From NCBI GenBank assembly GCA_937903135.1, contig CALDAH010000022.1:1-30515 (forward strand): a DNA stretch of 30,515 nt, given 5' to 3'. Source of the DNA: an uncultured Alphaproteobacteria bacterium (GTDB taxonomy: Bacteria; Pseudomonadota; Alphaproteobacteria; Rs-D84). Positions 1 to 7,519 of the stretch are shown piece by piece (the stretch's first letter is position 1; each line of letters starts with the position of its first letter). The position numbers and the translations under genes are program-made. The notes under the pieces were generated by a model. It was not told the DNA's origin and did no database searches. It saw nothing but the letters and a program-made list of their open reading frames with translations.

Positions 1-1574
1 GTATTAAAATTATCAGGGTATGATATTGGAAACCTGGCTGAGTTTCGTTCAATTGGCGGGCTGCCGGGGCATCCGGAATTCGGAATCCCCGGGGTGGATG
101 CAACGACCGGACCGCTGGGCCAGGGCGTGGGCAACGCGGTAGGGCTGGCGCTGGCCCAGAAAATAGGTAAATCTGCGGGGCGGACATATTGTCTGTGCTC
201 GGATGGTGATTTAATGGAAGGGGTTGCCGCCGAATCAATTGCATTCGCTGGGCGGTATAAATTAAATAATCTGGTTCTGATCTGGGATGATACGGGATTA
301 GTATTGATGGCCCGGCATTGACGGATATTGATGTTCCCGCGCGTATGCGGGCGGCCGGGTGGTGCGTGTTGTCGGTCGCGGGCGATGATTTTACAAAAAT
401 TAATCGCGCGCTTTCGGATGCACAAAAATCCAAGACCCCGGTGTTTATTCAGGTCAAGACCCAGATCGGTCGCGGTTCGTCGGTCGCCGGGAAGCCGCGT
501 GCGCATGGACTGGGGATTTCCGCGGATGAAATCGGGCGTTTGGCATCACAGCTGTTGTCGCCACGCGGTATTGATTTATGGGCCGGGATCACAGATGAAC
601 CGATAAATGTCGTTGATGCCGATTCAATGGTTGATATCCCAGCTGTTTCCGCGCCAATTACCAAGGGCGAGATTTCCACGCGTGAGTTGTCGGGGATATA
701 TCTAAATGAACTAATTGCAGCCGGCGTTCCGCTGGTCGGGGGCAGTGCGGATCTTGGCGGCAGTACAAATTCGCGCGTTGCGCATTCACGTGATATTACG
801 CCGCCGGGATTTGACGGGAATTATATAAACTATGGCGTTCGCGAACATGCGATGGGCGCGATAATGAACGGACTGGCGGCGGCCGGGCTGCGCCCGTATG
901 GTGCGACTTTCCTGGTGTTTAGTGATTATATGCGCCCGAGTATTCGCATCGCAGCGTTATCGGGGTTGCCGGTGATTTATGTATTTACGCACGATAGCGT
1001 TGCCGTCGGCGAAGATGGGCCGACGCATCAGCCGGTTGAACAGTTGCCGTCACTGCGATTAATCCCGAATTTGAATGTTTTTCGCCCCTGTAATATGGCC
1101 GAGGTCGCGTATTCATGGCGCGCCGCGATCGCCGATATCGTTCGGCCATCGTGTATTATTTTGTCGCGGCAAAAAATACGCCAGATTGAAACGCCCGCCG
1201 CCACGGATTTATCACGCGGGGCATATGTTATATGGCCGGCCGCCACGCGACGTGTGCGGGCGACAATTATTGCAACCGGGTCCGAGGTGTCGTTCGCCGT
1301 CGCGGTTGCTAAAAAAATGGGGAATTCGGTTCAGGTTGTATCTATGCCGTCGGTCGGGGCATTCCGTGCCCAGGATTGCAGATATAAACGCCAAATCCTG
1401 CGCGGGTTTGTTATCGCCATAGAAGCGGCGGCCGCCGCCCCATGGTTTGAATTCGCAGACGCGGTTGTCGGGGTTGATGAATTCGGCGTATCCGGGCCGG
1501 GCGGGGCGGTATATAAACTAATGGGGTTTGATGTTGATGCCGTGGCACGTGATTTGGCCAAAAAAATAAAATAA
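1..1574 (+). pseudogene. tkt: Transketolase, 5' end outside the window, interrupted by a one-base frameshift
   Basis: Transketolase is a thiamine-diphosphate enzyme of the pentose phosphate pathway that moves two-carbon units between sugar phosphates. The reading frame open from base 1 encodes the N-terminal part, including ATTGPLGQG and the cofactor motif SDGDLMEG. It then runs WDDTGLVLMARH and stops at 321. The downstream frame resumes at about 294 with GISIDGPALTDID and continues to 1574 through the pyrimidine-binding domain (YGVREHAMGAI, DGPTHQPVEQL) to an ordinary C-terminus. One missing base near 292-293 explains this: an Asn codon 'aac' has become 'ac'. That Asn is the expected Mg2+ ligand of the cofactor site. 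No slippery heptamer is visible, so a programmed frameshift is unlikely. Either the gene is broken or this is a sequencing or assembly error. About 130 N-terminal residues lie outside the window. Confidence 0.9.
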
Positions 1575-1579
1575 TAATT

Positions 1580-2284
1580 ATGGCAGATTATATATTTACC
1601 ACATCATACGGCGAAGAAATTCCGGTAATAATTACCACACGTCGCGGCGTGCGCAATATTACATTGCGGCCAAAGATTGCGCCACGTCATGAATTGCATA
1701 TATCTAAGCCGTGGCTGGCACGGGATGCGGCGGCATTGCGATTTTTAGAATCCAAGCGTCGCTGGGCGGAATCTATTTTTGCGCGCGCCCCGGCAAAGGT
1801 TCGCATCGCGCCGGGGGATGAAATTGAATTCTTAGGGCGCACGGTTTTATTAGCACACGACCCGACGCGTCGCGGGAATATAATAACGAACGACGCCGGC
1901 CGGGATGTTTTAATTATCGGCGGTGCATCGGATATGTTTGAACGGCGTGTGCGTGATTTTATAAAATCGGAATTCTTAGGCGCGGTAAAGCAAATAATCC
2001 GCACCGCGCCGCGTGATCTGTGGCCGCGACGAATTGCATTGCGTGATACGACGACGCGCTGGGGCAGCTGTTCTACGACGGGGACTATATCGTTTTCGTG
2101 GCGTTTGGCGTTTGCGCCAACGGATGTTATGCGATATGTGGTAATGCACGAACTGGCCCATTGTGTTCATATGGATCATTCGCCCGAGTTCTGGGCGACA
2201 GTTCGGGATTTATACGGATTCGGGGTGGAACGGGCAAAGCGTTGGCTGACGCAGCACGGGGCAGAGTTGCATCGTTATTTTTAG
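1580..2284 (+). CDS. YgjP-like (SprT/M48-type) zinc metallopeptidase family protein
   Basis: This 234-residue protein matches the YgjP-like metallopeptidase family (COG1451 type). It has the family signature RWGSC at residues 160-164. The zinc site HELAH is at 190-194, followed by the third ligand in HMDHSPEFW (His200). The N-terminal half shows the usual all-beta pattern beginning after 'TTRRGVRNITLRP'. The length is normal for the family. The physiological substrate is not established for most members, so I give no pathway. No signal peptide is visible, so it is probably cytoplasmic. The ATG lies 5 bases after the transketolase stop with no strong Shine-Dalgarno sequence, which suggests cotranscription with that gene. 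Confidence 0.88.
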   Translation: MADYIFTTSYGEEIPVIITTRRGVRNITLRPKIAPRHELHISKPWLARDAAALRFLESKRRWAESIFARAPAKVRIAPGDEIEFLGRTVLLAHDPTRRGNIITNDAGRDVLIIGGASDMFERRVRDFIKSEFLGAVKQIIRTAPRDLWPRRIALRDTTTRWGSCSTTGTISFSWRLAFAPTDVMRYVVMHELAHCVHMDHSPEFWATVRDLYGFGVERAKRWLTQHGAELHRYF

Positions 2285-2390
2285 TCGGGCATTAATTTCC
2301 TTGAATTTACGATTTTTTATCGTATTATCAGATGGTGATGACATATTCTGTAATGATTTTTAAATTCCATCACGCCCGTCGGGCGGCATA

Positions 2391-2420
2391 TTAGCAATTT
2401 TGTTTTATATATGATATAAT
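2391..2420 (+). promoter_or_regulatory. Candidate promoter for hisS-prfA
   Basis: A perfect -10 hexamer TATAAT lies at 2415-2420. TTAGCA (4 of 6 matches to TTGACA) lies at 2391-2396, with an 18-base spacer. The predicted start near 2427 would give a leader of about 45 bases before hisS. Upstream, 2308-2324 holds a perfect TACGAT/ATCGTA inverted repeat around five T, and 2373-2385 a short CGCCC/GGGCG hairpin. Neither has a clear T-tract, so I do not call a terminator after the metallopeptidase. Confidence 0.5.
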
Positions 2421-2471
2421 TGACATTAACATGTCGTATTTATTTTTATTCAAAACCATAGGAATTTTATA

Positions 2472-3773
2472 ATGGATCTAAAACCGACTAAACCATTATC
2501 CGGATTTATAGAATTATTACCTGCGCAGCAGCGGTGCTTTGACGAATGTGCGGGACGTATGCTGAATGTTCTGCGGATGGCGGGTTTTTCTAATCTGGAC
2601 CTGCCGGCGATTGAACGTGCCGAGGTTTTAACCGACAAAGACAATTGGGACGAGATTGAAACCCAGATGTTCCTGTTTCAAAAAGGCGATACAAAAATGG
2701 GCTTGCGATATGACGGGACGGTTGGATTATCGCGATATGTCGCCGGGCATTTAAATGATTTAACATTCCCGTTCCGTGCCAGTCAGTTTTCAAAAAGATA
2801 TCGCGGGGAACGCGCACAGCGCGGCCGTTATCGCGAATTTTATCAGATGGATATGGATATTATGGGGATAAATGCACTGTCGGTAAATTATGACGCCGAA
2901 ATTATCGCCGTAATACAGCGAACGCTTAACGCGGTTGCGGAATTTATCGGGGAAAACTATGTTCGTATCGGCAGCCGTCCATTCTGGGATGCGTTATTTG
3001 ATTATCTGGATCTAAGCGATGATCAGAAAAAATCAGTTTTCGTTTTAATTGATAAAAAAGATAAAATGGGCGACGCAGACTTCGCCGAAGGGTTGGCTGA
3101 TACAATTGGCGATGATAAAAAAGAAAATGAAATAAAGTCAGTATTTATAAACGGTTACAGCGGATTCTTAAACAAATCTGATAAGCTGGATTCTGCGATA
3201 TCAGAGCTTACGGATTTTATGAAAATTTTATCCGAGTTCGGTGTAAAAAACGCGGAAATTGATTTGGCAATCACCCGCGGGTTGGCGTATTACACGGGGC
3301 TGGTTTTTGAATTCGGCCTGGCGTCGCATCCGGAATTGGGGACGGCCGCAGGTGGCGGGCGTTATGCTGATTTGGCAGGTAAATTTTCCAAGACCAAGAT
3401 AATTGGCGTTGGTGCGGCGATTGGTTTTTCACGTATTTTCGTTGCGATGCTGGAATCGGGGCAGATTGATCTGTCGCGTTTTGAACGCCCGATTGATGCG
3501 GCTGTGTTGGTTATGGGGGCACAGAACACCGGATATGCGATATCTGTTTTAAACGCGCTGCGCGATGCCGGGGTTGCGTCGGTCGCATATTTGGATGCCG
3601 ATAAAAAGTTTAAAAATCAGATTGAATACGCTGATAAAATTATGGCTAAATACAGCATAATAATCGGCGAAGATGAAGCGAAAAATCAGGTTTTGTCGGT
3701 TAAAAATATGACGTCCGGTGAACAGGTTTTGCTGGGCGTAATGGAAGCAATTAAATTACTAAAGAACGCATAA
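2472..3773 (+). CDS. hisS: Histidyl-tRNA synthetase
   Basis: Class II aminoacyl-tRNA synthetase that charges tRNA-His in the cytoplasm; 433 residues, a normal length. Motif 1 is GFIELLPAQQ (11-20). The motif 2 region is YRGERAQRGRYREFYQMD (110-127). The HisRS-specific loop TRGLAYYTG is at 268-276, GGGRY at 294-298 and motif 3 GVGAAIGFSRI at 312-322. A C-terminal anticodon-binding domain follows from about 340. The catalytic motifs are intact, so this is a true synthetase and not the HisZ paralogue. Motif 2 (GRYREFYQxDxDIxG) and LRYDGT at 78-83 resemble archaeal/eukaryotic-type HisRS more than the common bacterial form (GRxRQFHQ, LRPEGT). AGGA at 2460-2463, 8 bases before the ATG, fixes the start. 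prfA follows after one base, so the two are probably one operon. Confidence 0.96.
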   Translation: MDLKPTKPLSGFIELLPAQQRCFDECAGRMLNVLRMAGFSNLDLPAIERAEVLTDKDNWDEIETQMFLFQKGDTKMGLRYDGTVGLSRYVAGHLNDLTFPFRASQFSKRYRGERAQRGRYREFYQMDMDIMGINALSVNYDAEIIAVIQRTLNAVAEFIGENYVRIGSRPFWDALFDYLDLSDDQKKSVFVLIDKKDKMGDADFAEGLADTIGDDKKENEIKSVFINGYSGFLNKSDKLDSAISELTDFMKILSEFGVKNAEIDLAITRGLAYYTGLVFEFGLASHPELGTAAGGGRYADLAGKFSKTKIIGVGAAIGFSRIFVAMLESGQIDLSRFERPIDAAVLVMGAQNTGYAISVLNALRDAGVASVAYLDADKKFKNQIEYADKIMAKYSIIIGEDEAKNQVLSVKNMTSGEQVLLGVMEAIKLLKNA

Positions 3774-3774
3774 A

Positions 3775-4839
3775 ATGATAATAGAACAGAAATTAAAAGA
3801 TATTCAATCGCGGGCCGCCGACATAGAAGCACAGATGAATTCCGGCGAGGTGTCGGGCGATCAGCTGACGCGTTTATCAAAAGAGTATTCGCGACTGTCC
3901 GAGATTTTGCCGTTAATTGCGGAATATTTTCAGACGGTTCAGGGGATTGCCGATGCCGAAGAGGCGCAGAATGACCCCGAACTCAGGGCGATTGCACAGG
4001 AACAGTTGGTGGAATTAAATCATGTATTGCCGGATATAGAACGCCGGCTGCAGATTGCGTTACTGCCGCGCGACGATGCGGATGATAACGGTGTTATTAT
4101 GGAAATTCGCGCCGGTGTCGGGGGCGAGGAATCTGCGCTATTCGCCGGTGATTTATTTAATCAGTATAAATCATATGCGCTGCGCCAGGGATGGCGGGTT
4201 GAGGTCGTTGAGGAAAACGCAACATCGCTGCGCGGGTATAAAGAAATCGTGTTTAAAATTGACGGCGTTGGGGCATATGCTCGTATGAAATTTGAATCGG
4301 GAATTCATCGTGTTCAGCGCGTTCCTGAAACCGAGGCAGGGGGGCGTATTCATACCAGTGCTGCGTCCGTTGCCGTAATGCCAGAGGCAAAAGATATTGA
4401 CGTTGTAATTGATGAAAAGGATATCAGAATTGATATTTTCCGTGCGTCCGGTGCAGGTGGTCAGCACGTTAATAAAACCGATAGTGCGATACGTATCACG
4501 CATTTCCCGTCGGGGATTGTTGTTACGTGTCAAAATGAACGCAGCCAGCTGCAAAATAAACTATCGGCGATGGCCGTATTGCGTTCAAAACTGTATGAAA
4601 AACAGCGTAATGAACAAATGAGTGCCAGTAACGCATCGCGTAAGACGATGGTCGGATCGGGCGATCGCAGTGAAAAAATCAGAACGTATAATTTCCCCGA
4701 ACAGCGCGTTACGGATCATCGTATTAAGCTGACCCTGTATAAGCTGGATGATATATTGGCCGGTGGCCCGGGGCTGGATGAAATGATTGACGCATTAATT
4801 GCGGCCGATCAGTTGGAACAGCTGGCAAATATGGAATAA
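3775..4839 (+). CDS. prfA: Peptide chain release factor 1
   Basis: RF1 recognises UAA and UAG stop codons on the ribosome and triggers peptide release. The protein has 354 residues, the usual length. The catalytic GGQ loop lies in ASGAGGQHVNKTDSAIR, with GGQ at 228-230. The codon-recognition tripeptide is in HRVQRVPETEAGGRIHTS, where the PxT motif reads PET (184-186) instead of the more common PAT or PVT. The GVGGEES segment in the N-terminal half is also typical. The ATG comes one base after the hisS stop, with no independent Shine-Dalgarno needed if translation is coupled. A strong intrinsic terminator follows directly, making prfA the last gene of the unit. Confidence 0.97.
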   Translation: MIIEQKLKDIQSRAADIEAQMNSGEVSGDQLTRLSKEYSRLSEILPLIAEYFQTVQGIADAEEAQNDPELRAIAQEQLVELNHVLPDIERRLQIALLPRDDADDNGVIMEIRAGVGGEESALFAGDLFNQYKSYALRQGWRVEVVEENATSLRGYKEIVFKIDGVGAYARMKFESGIHRVQRVPETEAGGRIHTSAASVAVMPEAKDIDVVIDEKDIRIDIFRASGAGGQHVNKTDSAIRITHFPSGIVVTCQNERSQLQNKLSAMAVLRSKLYEKQRNEQMSASNASRKTMVGSGDRSEKIRTYNFPEQRVTDHRIKLTLYKLDDILAGGPGLDEMIDALIAADQLEQLANME

Positions 4840-4843
4840 AATC

Positions 4844-4862
4844 GCCCGTTTGGGCGTTTTTT
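4844..4862 (+). terminator. Intrinsic terminator after prfA
   Basis: Stem CGCCC (4844-4848) pairs with GGGCG (4852-4856) around a 3-base loop, followed by six T. It lies five bases after the prfA stop, and the next promoter starts right behind it. Confidence 0.9.
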
Positions 4863-4864
4863 AT

Positions 4865-4893
4865 TTGTATTTATATGCTGAACATTATATAAT
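4865..4893 (+). promoter_or_regulatory. Promoter of leader copy 1
   Basis: TTGTAT (4865-4870), a 17-base spacer and a perfect TATAAT (4888-4893). The same layout, TTGTRT-N17-TATAAT, is found in front of the two other chromosomal leader copies (12987-13015 and 13847-13875). In each case the predicted start falls at the foot of the first RNA hairpin. Confidence 0.75.
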
Positions 4894-4899
4894 AAGAAT

Positions 4900-5132
4900 G
4901 TTATCAGGTGTTCTGATAATGGGGTGTGAGAGCCCGATCTTAGCGTCGGAATAGTTATATATAGTGCGCGTTTGCGCTGTTTTTAATAACTGCTATTGCG
5001 ACGAAAAACAAACTCCTGAACCCGGGGTCAGGAGGGCTTGCGGAATAATATTTCTTTGGGGAATAAAATACGCAACACAATTCTAAGAATTGCTCTCAAC
5101 CTCCTGACCACCTCTATTCACGGTGGTTTTTT
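4900..5132 (+). promoter_or_regulatory. Structured attenuator leader, copy 1
   Basis: Untranslated leader of the Cys-rich gene at 5158. Predicted elements in order: hairpin TTATCAG/CTGATAA (4901-4907/4913-4919); hairpin GGGT/GCCC (4922-4925/4932-4935) with loop GTGAGA; a branched stem CGTCG..AATAG..TTAT closing with ATAA..CTATT..CGACG (4944-5003) around an inner GCGC hairpin; then three competing segments. Segment 1 CTCCTGA (5013-5019) pairs with segment 2 TCAGGAG (5028-5034). Segment 2, as GGTCAGGAGG (5026-5035), is also perfectly complementary to segment 3 CCTCCTGACC (5100-5109). Segment 3 overlaps the terminator stem ACCACC/GGTGGT (5107-5112/5122-5127), which is followed by six T. Pairing of 2 with 3 would block the terminator, while pairing of 1 with 2 would free it. 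A palindromic CAATTC/GAATTG hairpin (5078-5092) lies between. A frame open from about 5038 runs in phase into the gene. The ligand or signal is unknown. Confidence 0.75.
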
Positions 5133-5157
5133 GATACAAAAACAGGAGTTTGAAAGT

Positions 5158-5658
5158 ATGAGAATGAATTTTCTAATATCGGCGACGCTGTTAATTGCGT
5201 TATCGCCGATAAAGGCTATGGCAATTGTTGACTGTAGTACGCCAACGGCTACTTGCCCGATATCACCCGAGGCGGGTGGCTGTCAAAGCTTTATCGGGTT
5301 TGCGGTTCAGAATTGTGCGGATATGGAAACAAAATTTTATGGTGTTGCCGCTACGTATAATTGCAAACGCTGTAGAGCAGGGTTTCTGGCGAAGCGTAAA
5401 ACGCTAACCGTCCCCGAGGGTGCATGTGCCGGCTGGTCCGTTAGCTTTTATGACTGCGTATGTCCCGAGGGTACATATGTTCATCCATTATTAAATTCAT
5501 GCCAGACATGCCCGGCATCATCAGTCGGCGGGCCTGTGACGTCGCCGGGCGGGTCAAGGCCACAGATAGAGGATTGCTATATCCCAAAGAATAATGAAAT
5601 TTCCGATACCACCGGCGTGTATATTTATACGTCAGATTGCCACTATACGCTTGATTAA
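5158..5658 (+). CDS. Cys-rich secreted protein, lineage-specific family
   Basis: This 166-residue protein begins with a signal peptide (about residues 1-22, hydrophobic core FLISATLLIALSPI, cleavage after AMA). The mature part is rich in cysteine, with CxxC and EGF/TSP-like spacing such as CKRCRAGF and CVCPEGTYVHPLLNSCQTCP. It ends in DCYIPKNNEISDTTGVY followed by TSDCHYTLD. The same C-terminal signature occurs in the proteins at 12121 and 13034, so these three form a paralogous family. Export to the periplasm or cell surface with disulfide bonds is likely; the function is unknown. AGGAG at 5144-5148, 9 bases before the ATG at 5158, fixes the start against the in-frame upstream extension. That CAGGAG could itself pair with the CTCCTG segments of the leader. 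Expression should depend on the attenuator just upstream. Confidence 0.8.
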   Translation: MRMNFLISATLLIALSPIKAMAIVDCSTPTATCPISPEAGGCQSFIGFAVQNCADMETKFYGVAATYNCKRCRAGFLAKRKTLTVPEGACAGWSVSFYDCVCPEGTYVHPLLNSCQTCPASSVGGPVTSPGGSRPQIEDCYIPKNNEISDTTGVYIYTSDCHYTLD

Positions 5659-5660
5659 AA

Positions 5661-5690
5661 AAAATCCCCTTTAAACAAGGGGATTTTTTC
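5661..5690. terminator. Bidirectional terminator between convergent genes
   Basis: Perfect stem AATCCCCTT (5663-5671)/AAGGGGATT (5677-5685) with a 5-base loop, flanked by A and T runs on both sides. It serves the Cys-rich gene on the plus strand and the barrel protein on the minus strand. Confidence 0.9.
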
Positions 5691-6814
5691 TAAAACAAAT
5701 ATTTAATCTCAGCGCCGCCATTCCATCCATCACGGTCGCCATCGCGGCGATTTATTGTGACCGATATATTAAACCGATCAATGGATTTTTCAATCCCAAT
5801 ACCGTATTCCGCAAAGTGCTGAAAGCGATCGCGGCGTAGCTCTATTCCGGTGGCGCTGGCGCTGCCGCCGTTTTGCGGGATAAATACGTATTTCGCGTCA
5901 ATTATCCCGAACCAGCCGTTTGTAATGTGCTTTATCGCGCGCAGGCCGGGGGTTATCTCAAAGAAATTAAAGTTATCATTTGAAACGCGCTGACCGGATT
6001 CGGATATATAATTCGCGGATTTTACCCATGTAAACCCGGCGTAAATGGATGGCTGCAGTGTAAATGTATTGCCGATCGCCATATTATATCCAATTCGTGT
6101 CGTCGCACCGGCCCACATATTCGCGTATTCGTCATCGCCGTAATTATTTTCGGCCGTATTTGACAGCGCGCCCATATTTATGGCGGCCGATATGCTTAAT
6201 TGACGCAGCTTATAACCGCCGTATATCCCGAAATATCCACCGTTTTCGTTAATTGTAACGGATGTATTTTCCTGTGTCCCGCCGACAAATCCGGCGTGTG
6301 CGCCCAGCTCGTATACGCCATCGCCAAGTTGTGTGCGACCAACAGATGTGCCGATTGAAATCAAGTTATAGTCCGAGTCCAGGTCGGATACACCGCGCAG
6401 GGCGGCGTTACCGCCAAATGCATTCCAGTGTGCCCATATATTATTTACCGTCGGCAGTGCGTATATGCCATCCCCGCCGCTGCGGCCGTATATATTGCCT
6501 GTGTCGCCGCCGTATTCGCCATATTCGGCCGCTGTGCCGTATTGATGGGACGGCGCATTGTGTCCCGCGGTCGGGATTATTTTTGATATCGCGGGCAGGG
6601 TTATTTCTGCGCGATTGCCCAGTGCGGCCGAGGCTGTGCCTTCGAACGATTGGAATGCGTTGTTGGTTATTGAATGCTGAATAACGGCGATGTTGTGCGC
6701 GGAAATACTGTTCGCATACAGATGCTGTTGCGCCGTCCGGGCCGATGCAACGCCGTGGGTTGCTGTTATAGCAATAAAGATTGATATTACGTATGGTATG
6801 TTATGGTGGTTCAT
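5690..6814 (-). CDS. Outer-membrane beta-barrel protein (autotransporter-barrel type)
   Basis: This 374-residue protein has an N-terminal signal peptide (about 1-25, ending GVASA). A Gly/Tyr-rich region of low complexity follows at about 90-120. From about 130 it has alternating hydrophobic/polar strands of a beta-barrel, such as DGVYELGAHAGFVGG, GGYFGIYGGYKL and FTLQPSIYAGFTWV. The last residues, AEIKYLF, end in an aromatic residue, the usual BamA recognition signature. The length and pattern fit the autotransporter beta-domain superfamily, but the passenger part (residues 26-130) is short. It may be a plain outer-membrane protein and not a secretor. GAGAGAG just before the ATG gives a ribosome binding site. 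It has its own promoter (6851-6879) and converges on the Cys-rich gene. Confidence 0.78.
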   Translation of the reverse strand: MNHHNIPYVISIFIAITATHGVASARTAQQHLYANSISAHNIAVIQHSITNNAFQSFEGTASAALGNRAEITLPAISKIIPTAGHNAPSHQYGTAAEYGEYGGDTGNIYGRSGGDGIYALPTVNNIWAHWNAFGGNAALRGVSDLDSDYNLISIGTSVGRTQLGDGVYELGAHAGFVGGTQENTSVTINENGGYFGIYGGYKLRQLSISAAINMGALSNTAENNYGDDEYANMWAGATTRIGYNMAIGNTFTLQPSIYAGFTWVKSANYISESGQRVSNDNFNFFEITPGLRAIKHITNGWFGIIDAKYVFIPQNGGSASATGIELRRDRFQHFAEYGIGIEKSIDRFNISVTINRRDGDRDGWNGGAEIKYLF

Positions 6815-6850
6815 ATCTCTCTCGGTTATTTTATGATTGTTTATATAGAA

Positions 6851-6879
6851 ATTATATCATATTTTTATAGGTTTATAAA
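6851..6879 (-). promoter_or_regulatory. Candidate promoter of the beta-barrel gene
   Basis: On the minus strand TTTATA (6879-6874), a 17-base spacer and TATAAT (6856-6851). This gives a leader of about 30 bases before the ATG at 6814. Confidence 0.5.
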
Positions 6880-6898
6880 TAATCATATTAATTTTTTA

Positions 6899-6927
6899 TT
6901 GTCTATGGCTGTGTTTTGAACTATTAT
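6899..6927 (+). promoter_or_regulatory. Candidate promoter of aroK-mscL
   Basis: TTGTCT (6899-6904), a 17-base spacer and TATTAT (6922-6927). The predicted start near 6934 is only about four bases from the aroK ATG (6938), which has no Shine-Dalgarno. A nearly leaderless transcript is possible. Confidence 0.45.
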
Positions 6928-6937
6928 CCATGTTGAT

Positions 6938-7519
6938 ATGGATAAAGAATTAGCTGTTTTACTAAATCGGCCAATTGTTATGGTTGGACTGATGGGGGCG
7001 GGGAAAACCAGTATTGGGCGTGCGCTTGCGCGGCGTGTCGGCGTGCCATTTGTTGATTCAGATAAAGAGATTGAGGCCGCCGCCGGCTGCAGCGTTGTTG
7101 ATATTTTTTCAATGTATGGCGAAAAAGAATTCCGTCGGGTCGAACAGCGGGTAATATCCCGGCTGCTAACGACGCCACCAAAGCTTAAGGTTATATCCAC
7201 GGGCGAGGGGGCGTTTATTACCCCGGCGGTACGCGAAATGGTGCTGGGGCAGGCGTTAACAATTTGGTTAAAGGCCGACCTGGAACTGCTTGTAAAAAGA
7301 ACTAATTTTCGTAATACGCGTCCGCAATTATTAAATGCGGATAGTAAAAAAATTTTGGGGCAATTAATAAGCGAACGATACGATATTTATGCCCAGGCAG
7401 ATATAACCGTTGAAACGCGGGACGAGAGCTTAAGAAAAACATTAGATAAGGTTGTTGATGCGATAAAACAATATTTAAAACAAAAGGAGGACGCCGATGG
7501 CAAAAACAAGCATCTTTAA
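6938..7519 (+). CDS. aroK: Shikimate kinase
   Basis: Shikimate kinase phosphorylates shikimate with ATP in the aromatic amino acid pathway. The protein has 193 residues, close to the usual 170-190. Walker A is GLMGAGKT (17-24). The shikimate-binding Asp is in FVDSDKEIE (Asp42) and Arg in EFRRVE (Arg66). The lid/ATP arginine is in NTRPQLL (Arg128). The shikimate-binding loop, normally GGG, reads STGEGAF (Glu at 90), an unusual change at a contact site; activity is still likely but not certain. No aroB follows, unlike in many bacteria. Its last 23 bases overlap mscL, so the pair is probably translated from one transcript. Confidence 0.9.
   Translation: MDKELAVLLNRPIVMVGLMGAGKTSIGRALARRVGVPFVDSDKEIEAAAGCSVVDIFSMYGEKEFRRVEQRVISRLLTTPPKLKVISTGEGAFITPAVREMVLGQALTIWLKADLELLVKRTNFRNTRPQLLNADSKKILGQLISERYDIYAQADITVETRDESLRKTLDKVVDAIKQYLKQKEDADGKNKHL

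Noticed and set aside
5038..5157. Extended start of the Cys-rich gene at a TTG in the leader
   Set aside because: It would place 40 residues before a clear signal peptide and ignore the good ribosome binding site at 5144-5148.
6262..6684. Plus-strand 140-codon frame opposite the beta-barrel gene
   Set aside because: Arg/His/Pro-rich shadow of a clearly protein-like minus-strand gene with signal peptide and barrel end.
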